Assembly: GCF_024436035.1 (NCBI RefSeq)
Contig: NZ_JANFNG010000038.1
Coordinates: forward strand, 1 to 57,345
Source of the DNA: Streptomyces humicola
GTDB taxonomy: Bacteria; Actinomycetota; Actinomycetes; Streptomycetales; Streptomycetaceae
Reading direction: 5' to 3'
Length of the DNA: 57,345 nucleotides
Shown here piece by piece: positions 8,598 to 16,995 of this stretch. Position 1 is the stretch's first letter; every line of letters begins with the position of its first letter. The notes under the pieces are model-generated. The model had not been told where the DNA came from, ran no database searches, and saw only the letters and a program-made list of their open reading frames with translations. Made by a program: the position numbers and the translations under genes.

Positions 8598-9305
8598 ATG
8601 GCTGAGCTCGCGTTCGATGGCGCCAACCCCGATACCGGCTTGCTCTACAACATCAACGATGTCGCCAGGGCCGCTCCGGGCTGGCTCGACCGTACGCTGG
8701 TCTTCCTCGGCCAGTACGGACTGATCGCGGGGATGGCGCTGCTGGTGCTGTGGTGCTGGTGGCGGGTGGCCAGGCGGCAGGGCGAGAGCGCGCCGACGGC
8801 GGTGGCCGGGGTGGTGTGGGCGGTGCTCGCCGCCGTGATCGCGCTGTCGTTGAACGGGCCGATCAGCGGGCTGGTCCAGCGGCCGATGCCGTTCGTGGAT
8901 AACGAGAACCTCGATGTGCTGCTCAACGTCCACGGCCCGACGGGCTATTCGTTCCCGAGCACCCGGGCGACGCTGACGATGGCCGTCGCCGTCGGGCTCT
9001 ACATGGTCAACCGCAGGGCAGGTCTTGCCGCGCTCGGGCTTGCGCTGCTCGAAGGCTTCACACGGGTCTTCATGGGGGTGCAGTATCCGACCGATGTGGC
9101 CGGCGGCTACGCCCTGGGCATGGCGACGACGTTGCTGCTCGCGCCGCTCGCCATGATGCTGCTCGTGCCGATGACGAAGGCCGTGGTACGCAGCCGCGCG
9201 CGCTTTCTCGTACGGTCCGGCAAGCGGCTCGCCGCCGCGGGGGTACGAGGTGAGCCACGGCAGCGGCCCGAGCCGTCGATGCGCGAGAAGGACTTGGCGG
9301 CATAA
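8598..9305 (+). CDS. PAP2-fold membrane protein lacking catalytic histidines
   Basis: 235 aa with about five membrane helices in the order of type 2 phosphatidic acid phosphatases. The three phosphatase motifs are recognisable but broken: motif 1 keeps RP (95-96) but lacks its Lys; motif 2 is PSTR (120-123) instead of PSGH; motif 3 is RVFMGVQYPTD, keeping Arg156 and Asp166 but carrying Gln162 in place of the catalytic His. Both catalytic histidines are therefore absent. The frame is open, with normal codon use, AAGGGG 8 nt before ATG 8598, and a basic C-terminal tail, so it looks like a maintained non-enzymatic or altered protein. A GTG at 8589 is a weaker start. It ends 3 nt from the converging flavoprotein gene. 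Confidence 0.8.
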   Translation: MAELAFDGANPDTGLLYNINDVARAAPGWLDRTLVFLGQYGLIAGMALLVLWCWWRVARRQGESAPTAVAGVVWAVLAAVIALSLNGPISGLVQRPMPFVDNENLDVLLNVHGPTGYSFPSTRATLTMAVAVGLYMVNRRAGLAALGLALLEGFTRVFMGVQYPTDVAGGYALGMATTLLLAPLAMMLLVPMTKAVVRSRARFLVRSGKRLAAAGVRGEPRQRPEPSMREKDLAA

Positions 9306-9308
9306 GAC

Positions 9309-10847
9309 CTAGAGAGCCTGGGGGAAGTCGAAGAGCCGCTCCGGGTCCCACTGGTGCTTCAGCTGCGTCAGGCGGCCGGCAGCGGCGCCGTAGTAGGCCC
9401 GGCGCCAGTCGGTGAGCGCCGGGTCGGTGTAGTTCTGGTACGCCTCGCCCGATGCGTAGGGGCGCATCGCCGCGTAGAGGCCGTTCAGCCACGAGCCGTT
9501 GCTCAGCGCGCCGGAGGCGATGTACTGGGCGAGGAAGCGCGAGCCGCGGTGGACGAACGCGGTGGCGGTCGGCGCGACCCTGTTCACCGCGCCGCCCAGC
9601 GCCGTCAGGGCGACGCTGCCCGCGCCCCCGCCGCCGGCCGAACGCAGCCGCTCCACCCCGGCGACGAGGGCGGCGGCCCCGGACGCCGGGAGCGAGCGGG
9701 CGTAGAAGTCGGAGCGCGCGGTGTAGGTCTCGCGGGCGAGCCGGCCGGTGGGGGTGCGGCCCGGCGTGGTGCCGGGCAGATGGCATTGGGTGGGTGAGCG
9801 GTCGGTGCAGCCCGCGTAGGCGTTCATCGCCTCCAGGTAGGTGTGGCGGCGCAGCGAGACGGAGGTGGCGCGCCCGCCGATGCGGAAGACCAGCTGGTCG
9901 ACGGCGCTCGCTAGGTCGTCGTACGAGCCCAGCGAGAAGGCGGCGACGGAGAGCGAGGGCGCGCCGCCCGTCGCGCAGTCCAGGTGGAGCGAGGACCAGA
10001 TCTCGTCCCGCTGCGACGGCCCCCACGCCTGCCATGCGCCGATCGCCGCGGCCGCTGTGGACCAGGGGAGGGTGACGTAGGCGGTGACGCAGTCGGGTGC
10101 GGGGTGGGTGCGGAAGCGCAGCTCGGTCACGACGCCGAAGTTGCCGCATCCGGCGCCGCGAAGCCCCCAGAACAGATCGGGGTTGGTGCGGGCGTCGGCG
10201 GTGACGGTCCGGCCGTCGGCGGTGACGAGGGTGGCGCCGGTGAGGTTGTCGCAGGTGAGTCCGTAGGCACGCGCGGCGACGCCGTGGCCGCCGCCGAGGG
10301 CGAGTCCGGATACGCCGACGGTGGGGCACGAGCCGGCGGGGATCGTCACGCCGCGTGCGCCGAGGGTGTTGTAGACGTCAATGAGTTTGGCGCCTGCGCC
10401 GATCGTCGCGCTGCCGGTGGAGGTGGTGACGGCGGCGAGGTTGGAGACGTCGATGACGAGGCGCCCGGTGCCCGAGGACCAACCGGCGTAGGAGTGGCCG
10501 CCGTTGCGGACGGATACGGGGATGCCGCTGCGGCGGGCGAAGGCGAGGCACTCGGTGATGTCGGCGGTGCCTGCGACATAGGCGACGGCCGCCGGACGCA
10601 GGCCGTCGAAGCGGGTGTTGTACAGGCGGCGGGCGATGTCGTAGCGGGCGTCGCCCGGGCGTATGAGGGGGCCGTGCAGGCCGCGGGCGAGCGCGTTCCA
10701 GTCGGTGCCCGGGCGTACGGTGCGGGCTTGCGCGGTCGTGGTGAGCCGCGGGGCGTCGGGCTGTTGGTCGGTACTTGCGCAACCGGTCAGCCATGCGCCG
10801 GTGGCGAGGGCGGCGCTGCCGCGCAGTACGGTTCGCCGGTCGGCCAT
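9309..10847 (-). CDS. Tat-exported FAD-linked oxidoreductase, berberine-bridge type
   Basis: 512 aa. The N-terminus carries a twin-arginine motif (RRTVLRG) and a lipobox-like LTGC (Cys23), so it is probably exported folded as a lipoprotein. The FAD-binding PCMH domain shows RNGGHSY with His118, and PAGSCPTVG with Cys174; in berberine-bridge enzymes these positions bind the flavin through both a histidyl and a cysteinyl bond. The C-terminal BBE segment ends WDPERLFDFPQAL. Relatives oxidise carbohydrates, alkaloids or antibiotic intermediates; nothing nearby identifies the substrate. It stands alone, convergent with the PAP2-like gene. Confidence 0.88.
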   Translation of the reverse strand: MADRRTVLRGSAALATGAWLTGCASTDQQPDAPRLTTTAQARTVRPGTDWNALARGLHGPLIRPGDARYDIARRLYNTRFDGLRPAAVAYVAGTADITECLAFARRSGIPVSVRNGGHSYAGWSSGTGRLVIDVSNLAAVTTSTGSATIGAGAKLIDVYNTLGARGVTIPAGSCPTVGVSGLALGGGHGVAARAYGLTCDNLTGATLVTADGRTVTADARTNPDLFWGLRGAGCGNFGVVTELRFRTHPAPDCVTAYVTLPWSTAAAAIGAWQAWGPSQRDEIWSSLHLDCATGGAPSLSVAAFSLGSYDDLASAVDQLVFRIGGRATSVSLRRHTYLEAMNAYAGCTDRSPTQCHLPGTTPGRTPTGRLARETYTARSDFYARSLPASGAAALVAGVERLRSAGGGGAGSVALTALGGAVNRVAPTATAFVHRGSRFLAQYIASGALSNGSWLNGLYAAMRPYASGEAYQNYTDPALTDWRRAYYGAAAGRLTQLKHQWDPERLFDFPQAL

Positions 10848-10971
10848 GCGGGCCGCCTCTCGTGGATTCCTGTGCGTCGGATGTGTGTCCGATGGCAGGG
10901 ATGCACAAGAGGCGGGCGGCGGTTCCCGGGAGTCGCGAGCGGTAAGGCGTCAGGCGCCGAGCCTTCCTCTC

Positions 10972-11004
10972 GGTCGGATCGGTCGGATCGGTCGGATCGG
11001 TCGG
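10972..11004. repeat. Short tandem repeat, 9-nt unit GATCGGTCG
   Basis: About three and a half head-to-tail copies of a 9-nt unit lie in the spacer between the flavoprotein start and the stop of the small leftward gene at 11006. It is low-complexity sequence just downstream of that gene; no hairpin role is obvious. Confidence 0.75.
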
Positions 11005-11005
11005 C

Positions 11006-11203
11006 TCAGGTGGTGTCGGCGTCCGCGTGCTCGGATGCGTCCAGGCGTGCTCGGTCGCGGGCCCTGCGCGCCGGGCCGTGCCAGCCGCAGCAGCAGTGGG
11101 CGGTCGCGAAAGAACCCCATTCCGTGACGGTGGTGTAGTGGTGGATGGGCTCGATGCCCTGGTCGGCGTCGGATTCCGGTGCGTCGGCTTCTAGGTTGAG
11201 CAC
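11006..11203 (-). CDS. Small conserved hypothetical protein with a CCC motif
   Basis: 65 aa from a GTG start. The protein is acidic at its N-terminus (LEADAPESDADQG), then HHYTTVTEWGSFATAHCCCGW, and ends in a basic-then-acidic tail (RRARDRARLDASEHADADTT). The CCC run followed by GW resembles small metal- or redox-active streptomycete proteins of unknown function. No signal peptide or membrane helix is present. The start was chosen because sequence upstream of it is arginine-rich and unlike the rest. Function unknown. Confidence 0.55.
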   Translation of the reverse strand: MLNLEADAPESDADQGIEPIHHYTTVTEWGSFATAHCCCGWHGPARRARDRARLDASEHADADTT

Positions 11204-11402
11204 GCGAACAACGCTACCGGCGATACCCGGACAACGGGACCGCCGCCGTGGCAAAGCCCGGATAATGCGGATATCTATTCGGGAAAGAACGATCCGGCCG
11301 AGGGTGGCCGGCCGAAATGGTCCGTACGTGCCATGCGCCGCACCTGTGTCCGTCCCTAGTCTGGAATTCCCGGCCTGGGGCTCGGACGAGGAGGTGGTGC
11401 AC

Positions 11403-11615
11403 GTGGCGTCGTCGTGTGGTCCGCACGCAACGGACCATCAGGACCACGTGGCCCTCGCCGAGATCGAGCTGTGCTCGGAGCTGATGATCGCGGCATCGGC
11501 GGTGGACGACGACGCGCGGCTCAGCCCCGCCCGTATCGACGAGGTGCTCAAGGTGGACCACGGCGCCCGCGTGCCACCCCAGGGGCGGCACGCGGGCGCT
11601 GACCGGACGCGCTGA
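11403..11615 (+). CDS. Small conserved hypothetical protein
   Basis: 70 aa. GAGGAGG lies 8 nt before the GTG start, one of the clearest ribosome binding sites in this part of the window. The sequence is largely helical and soluble, with the distinctive stretch HVALAEIELCSELMIAASA and a second segment LSPARIDEVLKV. This resembles short proteins found in many streptomycetes beside csoR and phosphate genes. It converges on csoR. No function can be proposed from sequence. Confidence 0.6.
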   Translation: MASSCGPHATDHQDHVALAEIELCSELMIAASAVDDDARLSPARIDEVLKVDHGARVPPQGRHAGADRTR

Positions 11616-11637
11616 CCCGGCGGGCTGACCGGACCCA

Positions 11638-11673
11638 CAGCCGCCGCTACGTGCGCAGCCGCCGCTACGTGCG
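11638..11673. repeat. Exact 18-nt tandem duplication at the csoR stop codon
   Basis: The 18-mer CAGCCGCCGCTACGTGCG occurs twice in direct succession (11638-11655 and 11656-11673). The second copy contains the csoR stop codon (11665-11667). The duplication leaves the CsoR protein end intact and merely repeats the last codons and stop downstream. Confidence 0.85.
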
Positions 11674-12003
11674 CAGCAGGCGCGCGATCGCCGCCGTCGC
11701 CTCGGCGACCTTGTCGTTGGCCTCGGGGCCGCCCTGGAGTGCCGCGTCCGCCACGCAGTGCCGCAGGTGCTCCTCCAGTAGCTGCAGGGCGAAGGACTGC
11801 AGCGCCTTGGTGCCGGCGGAGACCTGGGTGAGGATGTCGATGCAGTAGACGTCCTCCTCGACCATGCGCTGCAGGCCGCGGATCTGGCCCTCGATGCGGC
11901 GCAGCCGCTTCAGATGCTGATCCTTCTGCTTGCTGTAGCCGTACGGGCCGTGCGGCGCCGGAGCCTGTGGCGTCCCGGCCGTCTGGTCGCCGACCGTCGT
12001 CAT
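11665..12003 (-). CDS. csoR: CsoR-family copper-sensing repressor
   Basis: 112 aa. CsoR proteins are four-helix dimers or tetramers that release DNA on binding Cu(I). The Cu(I) ligand set is intact: Cys54 (VYCIDIL), His79 and Cys83 (EEHLRHC). The DNA-contact signature HLKRLRRIEGQIRGLQRM is complete. A short Gly/Pro/Ala-rich N-terminal extension is typical of actinobacterial members. The perfect operator-like dyad at 12080-12100 lies 77 nt upstream of its start, so autoregulation is likely. No copper exporter or chaperone is next door, so other regulated genes must lie elsewhere. Confidence 0.9.
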   Translation of the reverse strand: MTTVGDQTAGTPQAPAPHGPYGYSKQKDQHLKRLRRIEGQIRGLQRMVEEDVYCIDILTQVSAGTKALQSFALQLLEEHLRHCVADAALQGGPEANDKVAEATAAIARLLRT

Positions 12004-12079
12004 CGTGTCCTCCGTCCGCCCGTTTCCCGAGGGTCCGGCCATTCCCGGGCGTTCCACCCGTTTCATGGAGCTCGGCCCG

Positions 12080-12100
12080 ATATACCCCCTGCGGGTATAT
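12080..12100. promoter_or_regulatory. CsoR operator
   Basis: Perfect inverted repeat: ATATACCC, a 5-nt centre CCTGC, then GGGTATAT. This matches the known CsoR operator pattern TATACCC...GGGTATA of actinobacteria. It sits between the divergent csoR and DUF47 genes, nearer csoR. Confidence 0.85.
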
Positions 12101-12244
12101 CCTAGCCGAATCGGCCTTGGGTGCGACCCACCTGTATCGAGCACTCTGCCCCATGGGCGACACTGGGGGAACGCCGGTTCGCAGTGGCCGGACGATGCAC
12201 CTAGCATCATCGAGACCGAATCCAGAGCACCCCGAGGACTCCCC

Positions 12245-12865
12245 GTGCGCCTTCGTCTGACCCCCAGGGAGACGAGCTTCTACGACATGTTCGCCGCCTC
12301 CGCGGACAACATCGTCACCGGTTCGAAGCTCCTGATGGAATTGCTCGGGGCGGACTCATCCGCACGCTCCGAGATCGCTGATCGGATGCGCGCAGCCGAA
12401 CACGCCGGGGACGACGCGACACACGCGATCTTCCACCAGCTGAACTCCTCGTTCATCACGCCGTTCGACCGGCACGACATCTACAATCTCGCCGGCTCGC
12501 TCGACGACATCATGGACTACATGGAGGAAGCCGTTGACCTGGTCGTCCTCTACCAGATCGAAGAGCTGCCGAAGGGCGTCGAGCAGCAGATCGAGGTGCT
12601 GGCGCGGGCCGCGGAGCTGACCGCGGAGGCCATGCCGAACCTGCGCACGATGCAGAACCTCACCGAGTACTGGATCGAGGTCAACCGGCTGGAGAACCAG
12701 GCCGACCAGATCCACCGCAAGCTCCTCGCGCACCTGTTCAACGGCAAGTACGAAGCCATGGACGTGCTCAAGCTCAAGCAGATCGTGGACGTCCTCGAAG
12801 AGGCAGCGGACGCGTTCGAACACGTGGCGAATACGGTCGAGACCATCGCGGTCAAGGAGTCCTGA
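12245..12865 (+). CDS. DUF47/PhoU-like protein, partner of the Pit transporter
   Basis: 206 aa, almost entirely helical and soluble, with the DUF47 features DNIVTGSKLLMELL near the N-terminus and NRLENQADQIHRKLLAHLF in the C-terminal half; the acidic/His pattern resembles PhoU-type metal-cluster motifs. DUF47 proteins usually precede Pit genes and are thought to modulate low-affinity phosphate uptake. The GTG start has GAGGA 6 nt upstream, and the gene ends 5 nt before the transporter start, so they form an operon. A TAGCAT hexamer at 12202-12207 could be its -10. Confidence 0.88.
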   Translation: MRLRLTPRETSFYDMFAASADNIVTGSKLLMELLGADSSARSEIADRMRAAEHAGDDATHAIFHQLNSSFITPFDRHDIYNLAGSLDDIMDYMEEAVDLVVLYQIEELPKGVEQQIEVLARAAELTAEAMPNLRTMQNLTEYWIEVNRLENQADQIHRKLLAHLFNGKYEAMDVLKLKQIVDVLEEAADAFEHVANTVETIAVKES

Positions 12866-12870
12866 AACAC

Positions 12871-13866
12871 GTGGGCACCTTCGCGCTAGTCGTCACGATC
12901 GGCGTCGCATTCTTCTTCACCTACACCAACGGCTTTCACGACTCCGCCAACGCGATTGCCACGTCCATCTCCACGCGGGCGCTGACGCCCAAGGCAGCGC
13001 TGCTGATGTCCGCGCTGATGAACATGGCAGGCGCATTCCTGGGCAGCGGCGTCGCCCAGACGGTCAGCAAGGGGCTGATCGCCACGCCGACCGGCAGCAA
13101 GGGGATGACCATCCTCTTCGCCGCTCTGATCGGCGCGATCACCTGGAACCTGGTCACCTGGTACTTCGGGCTGCCGTCGTCGTCGAGCCATGCCCTGTTC
13201 GGCGGCCTGGTCGGCGCCGCGCTCGCCGGGTCCAGCACGGTGCACTGGAACGGGGTGCTGGACAAGATCGTGATCCCGATGGTGCTCTCCCCGGTGGTCG
13301 GCCTGATCGTCGGCTACCTGGCGATGGTCGCCATCCTGTGGCTGTTCCGCAGGGCCAACCCGCGCAAGACCAAGCGCGGGTTCCGGGCGGCCCAGACCGT
13401 CTCTGCGGCGGGCATGGCGCTGGGCCACGGCCTGCAGGACGCCCAGAAGACGATGGGTGTGGTGGTGATGGCGCTCACCATCGCCGGAGTGCAGCGCGGC
13501 AGCGGCATTCCGATCTGGGTCAAGATCGCGGCCGCGGTGATGATGTCATTCGGTACGTACGCGGGCGGCTGGCGCGTCATGCGGACCCTCGGGCGCCGAA
13601 TCATCGACCTGGAGCCGCCGCAGGGCTTCGCCGCCGAGACGACGTCGGCGACGATCCTCTACCTGACCTCCTACATCTTCACGGCGCCGATCTCCACGAC
13701 CCACTTGATCACGGCGTCGATCATGGGCGTGGGCGCGACGAAGCGGCCCAAGGCGGTGCGCTGGGGCGTCGCCAAGAACATCGTGCTCGGCTGGATCATC
13801 ACCATGCCGGCGGCCGCCGCCGTGGCCGCGCTGATGTTCGTGGTGGTGAACTTCGCCGTCGGCTGA
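12871..13866 (+). CDS. pit: Low-affinity inorganic phosphate transporter (Pit family)
   Basis: 331 aa from a GTG start, with about ten membrane helices. The Pit/PiT signature TNGFHDSANAIATSIST (about 18-35) and the second-half equivalent GHGLQDAQKTMGVV (about 187-201) are both present, together with GLPSSSSHALFGGLVG and APISTTHLITASIMGVG, the mirrored re-entrant halves of this family. It imports metal-phosphate driven by the proton gradient. Its position after the DUF47 gene and before pstB places low- and high-affinity phosphate uptake side by side, converging on a shared terminator. Confidence 0.93.
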   Translation: MGTFALVVTIGVAFFFTYTNGFHDSANAIATSISTRALTPKAALLMSALMNMAGAFLGSGVAQTVSKGLIATPTGSKGMTILFAALIGAITWNLVTWYFGLPSSSSHALFGGLVGAALAGSSTVHWNGVLDKIVIPMVLSPVVGLIVGYLAMVAILWLFRRANPRKTKRGFRAAQTVSAAGMALGHGLQDAQKTMGVVVMALTIAGVQRGSGIPIWVKIAAAVMMSFGTYAGGWRVMRTLGRRIIDLEPPQGFAAETTSATILYLTSYIFTAPISTTHLITASIMGVGATKRPKAVRWGVAKNIVLGWIITMPAAAAVAALMFVVVNFAVG

Positions 13867-13880
13867 CGCCGGCCGCACAG

Positions 13881-13920
13881 CACCTCGTAACACCTCGCAA
13901 CACCTCGTAACGCCTCGTAA
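13881..13920. repeat. Four tandem 10-nt units, consensus CACCTCGTAA
   Basis: Copies at 13881, 13891, 13901 and 13911 differ at one position each at most. They lie between the pit stop codon and the terminator hairpin. Confidence 0.9.
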
Positions 13921-13926
13921 AAGTAA

Positions 13927-13957
13927 GGGCCCGTCCCCTGGGTGAGGGGACGGGCCC
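13927..13957. terminator. Bidirectional terminator between pit and pstB
   Basis: A 13-bp perfect GC-rich stem (13927-13939 with 13945-13957) and a 5-nt loop lie between the convergent pit and pstB genes. AAGTAA precedes the stem, giving an A-rich flank on the left, which reads as a short U-rich run for leftward transcripts. Confidence 0.85.
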
Positions 13958-14013
13958 GCGCCTACGCGGTGGCACCGCCATGCAGCACCGCGTCGGCGGC
14001 TAATGGCCGGATC

Positions 14014-14790
14014 TCAGCCGAACCGTCCGGAGATGTAGTCCTCCGTGGCCTGCACGGACGGGTTCGAGAAGATCCGCTCGGTGTCGTCGATCTCGATGAG
14101 CCTGCCCGACTCGCCCACGTGGGCCAGGTTGAAGAACGCGGTGCGGTCGGAGACGCGCGCCGCCTGCTGCATGTTGTGGGTCACGATGACGATCGTGAAC
14201 TGCTCCTTCAACTCGCCGATCAGGTCTTCGATCGCCAGGGTCGAGATCGGGTCGAGCGCCGAGCACGGCTCGTCCATCAGCAGCACCTGCGGTTCGACGG
14301 CTATCGCCCGCGCGATGCACAGCCGCTGCTGCTGGCCGCCGGACAGGCCCGCGCCGGGCTTGTTCAGGCGGTCCTTGACCTCGTTCCACAGGTTCGCGCC
14401 CCTGAGCGACTTCTCCACGACGGCGTCGAGATCCCGCTTCTTCTTGGTGCCGTTGAGCCGCAGCCCGGCCGCCACGTTGTCGTAGATGGACATCGTGGGG
14501 AACGGGTTGGGCCGCTGGAAGACCATGCCGACGGTGCGGCGGACGGCGACCGGGTCGACCCCGGCCCCGTAGAGGTTCTCGTCGTCCAGCATCACCTTGC
14601 CCTCGACCCGGCCGCCGGGCGTGACCTCGTGCATGCGGTTCAAGGTGCGCAGGAAGGTCGACTTGCCGCAGCCGGACGGGCCGATGAAGGCGGTCACGGA
14701 ACGCGGCTCCACGGTCATCGAGATGTCGTCGATGGCCTTGTGGTTCCCGTAGTAGGCGGTGAGGCCGCTGACGTCGATGCGCTTGGCCAT
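14014..14790 (-). CDS. pstB: Phosphate ABC transporter ATPase PstB
   Basis: 258 aa, full length for PstB. Walker [10 protein letters not shown] (about 37-45), signature motif LSGGQQQR, Walker [14 protein letters not shown] and the switch His in IVTHNMQQA are all intact. The PstB-specific stretches [11 protein letters not shown] and [21 protein letters not shown] confirm phosphate specificity. It powers PstCA in the membrane. It is the last gene of the leftward pstSCAB operon; a GTG at 14799 would add only three residues. Confidence 0.97.
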   Translation of the reverse strand: MAKRIDVSGLTAYYGNHKAIDDISMTVEPRSVTAFIGPSGCGKSTFLRTLNRMHEVTPGGRVEGKVMLDDENLYGAGVDPVAVRRTVGMVFQRPNPFPTMSIYDNVAAGLRLNGTKKKRDLDAVVEKSLRGANLWNEVKDRLNKPGAGLSGGQQQRLCIARAIAVEPQVLLMDEPCSALDPISTLAIEDLIGELKEQFTIVIVTHNMQQAARVSDRTAFFNLAHVGESGRLIEIDDTERIFSNPSVQATEDYISGRFG

Positions 14791-14821
14791 GTGAATCACT
14801 TCTCTTCTGGTTCGCAGGCCG

Positions 14822-15895
14822 TCAGCGGCCCGTGGTCTTGGGGGCCTTCCATCGGGCGATGCCGCGGGCCACCAGGTTCAGGATCATGACGAAGGCGATC
14901 AGCACCAGCGCGGCCGCCCAAGCCCGGTCGTAGGCGTACTGGTTGCCGAGGGAGTACTGCTCGAACACGTAGAACGGCAACGAGGACTGGGCGCCACTGA
15001 ACGGATTGTTGTTGATCAGCTGGTTGCCGAAGACCAGCAACAGCACCGGAGCGGTTTCGCCCGCGATACGTGCTACGGCCAGCATGACACCGGTCAGGAT
15101 GCCACCGATCGACGTGGGCAGCACGACCCTGAGGATCGTGCGCCACTTCGGCACACCGAGCGCAAGGGCGGATTCGCGCAGCTCGTTCGGGACCAGCTTG
15201 AGCATTTCCTCCGTCGAGCGGACGACCACCGGCACCATCAGGATCGCGAGTGCGAGCGAGCCGGCGAAGCCGGAGTAGCCGAAGCCCAGGATGATGATCC
15301 AGAAGGACAGGATGAACAGGCCGGAGACGATCGACGGGATGCCGGTCATCACGTCGACGAAGAAGGTGACGACCTGCGCCAGCTTTCCGCGGCCGTACTC
15401 GACCAGATAGATGGCGGTGAGCATGCCGATCGGGACGGCGATCACCGAGGCGAGGCCGACCTGCTCCAGGGTGCCGATGATCGCGTGGTAGACACCGCCA
15501 CCGGCTTCCGTGGGGATGATGCCGCCCATGGAGTGGGTGAGGAAGTCGGTGTTGAGGACCTTCAGACCGTCGGCGATCGTCGTCTCGACCAGGGAGTAGA
15601 GCGGGATCACGGCGACCACGAAGCACGCCCACACCAGGCTGGTGGCGACCCGGTCCCGGGCCTGGCGGCGGCCCTCCACACGTGCGGTGATCGCGTAGGT
15701 GCCGATCACGAAGAGGACCAGTGCGATCAGGCCCCACTGGACGTGGCTGGTGAGCCCGGCCCCGAGGCCGATGGCTGCGCCGAGGGCGACCGCGCCCACG
15801 GCGATGCCGAACGGTGCCCAGCGCGGCAGGCGCCGGTGCGTGAGCACCGCGTGCAACTGCGGGGAAGTCGGGGCGTCCTGGGTCACGGCGCTCAT
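14822..15895 (-). CDS. pstA: Phosphate ABC transporter permease PstA
   Basis: 357 aa. Two extra hydrophobic helices near the N-terminus (about 30-66) precede the usual six-helix binding-protein-dependent permease core. The EAA loop that docks onto PstB is visible ([23 protein letters not shown]). It pairs with PstC to form the channel. Its start overlaps the pstC stop in ATGA and it ends 31 nt before the pstB start. Confidence 0.96.
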   Translation of the reverse strand: MSAVTQDAPTSPQLHAVLTHRRLPRWAPFGIAVGAVALGAAIGLGAGLTSHVQWGLIALVLFVIGTYAITARVEGRRQARDRVATSLVWACFVVAVIPLYSLVETTIADGLKVLNTDFLTHSMGGIIPTEAGGGVYHAIIGTLEQVGLASVIAVPIGMLTAIYLVEYGRGKLAQVVTFFVDVMTGIPSIVSGLFILSFWIIILGFGYSGFAGSLALAILMVPVVVRSTEEMLKLVPNELRESALALGVPKWRTILRVVLPTSIGGILTGVMLAVARIAGETAPVLLLVFGNQLINNNPFSGAQSSLPFYVFEQYSLGNQYAYDRAWAAALVLIAFVMILNLVARGIARWKAPKTTGR

Positions 15896-16875
15896 GCGTT
15901 GGCTCCCGAGTACTCCTTGCGGCGGGCGATGATCAGCCGCGCGGCGCCGTTGACCAGCAGAGTGATGACGAACAAGACGAGTCCGGAGGCGATGAGGGCG
16001 TCACGGCCGAAGTTCGTGGCCTCGCCGAAGTGGGAGGCGATGTTCTGGGCGAAGGTGCCGCCGGCCGGGTCGAGGATGTGCGCGGTCAGTACCGGGGAGG
16101 ACGACAGCACGGTCGCAACCGCCATCGTCTCGCCGAGCGCGCGGCCCAGGCCCAGCATCGACGCGCTGATGATGCCGGAGCGCGCGAACGGCAGGACGGC
16201 GGTGCGCACGACCTCCCAACGGGTCGCGCCGAGAGCCAGGGCGGCTTCCTCATGGGCCTTCGGCACCTGCCGGAAGACCTCGCGGCTCACGTTGGTGATG
16301 ATCGGCAGGATCATGATCGCGAGCAGGATGCCGACGGTGAACAGTGACCGCGCGGCCGTGCCGGGGTTGGACTGCTTGAAGACGACCGTCCAGCCGAGGT
16401 ACTCGTTCAGCCACGCGGTCAGGCCCTGCATGCGCGGCACGAGATACAGGGCGCCCCACAGGCCGTAGACGATGCTGGGCACGGCGGCGAGCAGGTCCAC
16501 CACGTACGCCAGCGCCCCGGCGAGTCGTCGCGGAGCGTAGTGCGAGATGAACAGGGCGATGCCGATCGCGACCGGGACGGCGATGACCATCGCGATGATC
16601 GAGCTGACGATCGTGCCGTAGGCGAGCACGGCTATGCCGAAAACCGGCGGGGTGGCGTCGGCGTTCCACTCGAACGTCGTCAGGAAGTTGCCGTGGTCCT
16701 GAGAGACCGCGCTGAAGGTGCGGAAGGTGAGGAAGGCCGCGATGGCGGCCATGACCAGCAGCAGGAGGATGCCGGAACCGCGGGTGAGACCGAAGAATAT
16801 GCGGTCTCCGGGGCGGGTGACGGCACGTGGCTGACCCTTGGCTGGGGGAAGCGTTGCAGTTGGTGTCGCGTCCAT
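15892..16875 (-). CDS. pstC: Phosphate ABC transporter permease PstC
   Basis: 327 aa with six core membrane helices and the EAA loop VPKAHEEAALALGATRWEVVRTAVLP. The first helix is preceded by a polar N-terminus; the periplasmic-side loop after it (SQDHGNFLTTFEW) is typical of PstC. It is separated from pstS by a 120-nt spacer containing a large hairpin, and coupled to pstA by a 4-nt overlap. Confidence 0.96.
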   Translation of the reverse strand: MDATPTATLPPAKGQPRAVTRPGDRIFFGLTRGSGILLLLVMAAIAAFLTFRTFSAVSQDHGNFLTTFEWNADATPPVFGIAVLAYGTIVSSIIAMVIAVPVAIGIALFISHYAPRRLAGALAYVVDLLAAVPSIVYGLWGALYLVPRMQGLTAWLNEYLGWTVVFKQSNPGTAARSLFTVGILLAIMILPIITNVSREVFRQVPKAHEEAALALGATRWEVVRTAVLPFARSGIISASMLGLGRALGETMAVATVLSSSPVLTAHILDPAGGTFAQNIASHFGEATNFGRDALIASGLVLFVITLLVNGAARLIIARRKEYSGANA

Positions 16876-16936
16876 TTATGGCTCCGGTCTGTCAGGGCTG
16901 GCGGGCCCAGTGGCGGTGCACCGGATGGGTAGTGGG

Positions 16937-16977
16937 CGGCCGGCCTTGCGGATTGGGGTCGTTCACAAGGCCGGCCG
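16937..16977 (-). terminator. Intergenic hairpin between pstS and pstC (partial terminator/processing site)
   Basis: A 12-bp perfect GC-rich stem (16937-16948 with 16966-16977) has a 17-nt loop in the 120-nt gap after pstS. There is no U-tract on the leftward side. A stem-loop here in streptomycetes is known to leave most pstS message monocistronic, giving more binding protein than permease; the same role is inferred here. Confidence 0.75.
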
Positions 16978-16995
16978 GCCCGGTGGCGGGCAGGG

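Noticed and set aside
11214-11591. Leftward frame opposite the small rightward gene at 11403
   Set aside because: The rightward gene has GAGGAGG and protein-like composition; the opposite strand reads as its shadow.
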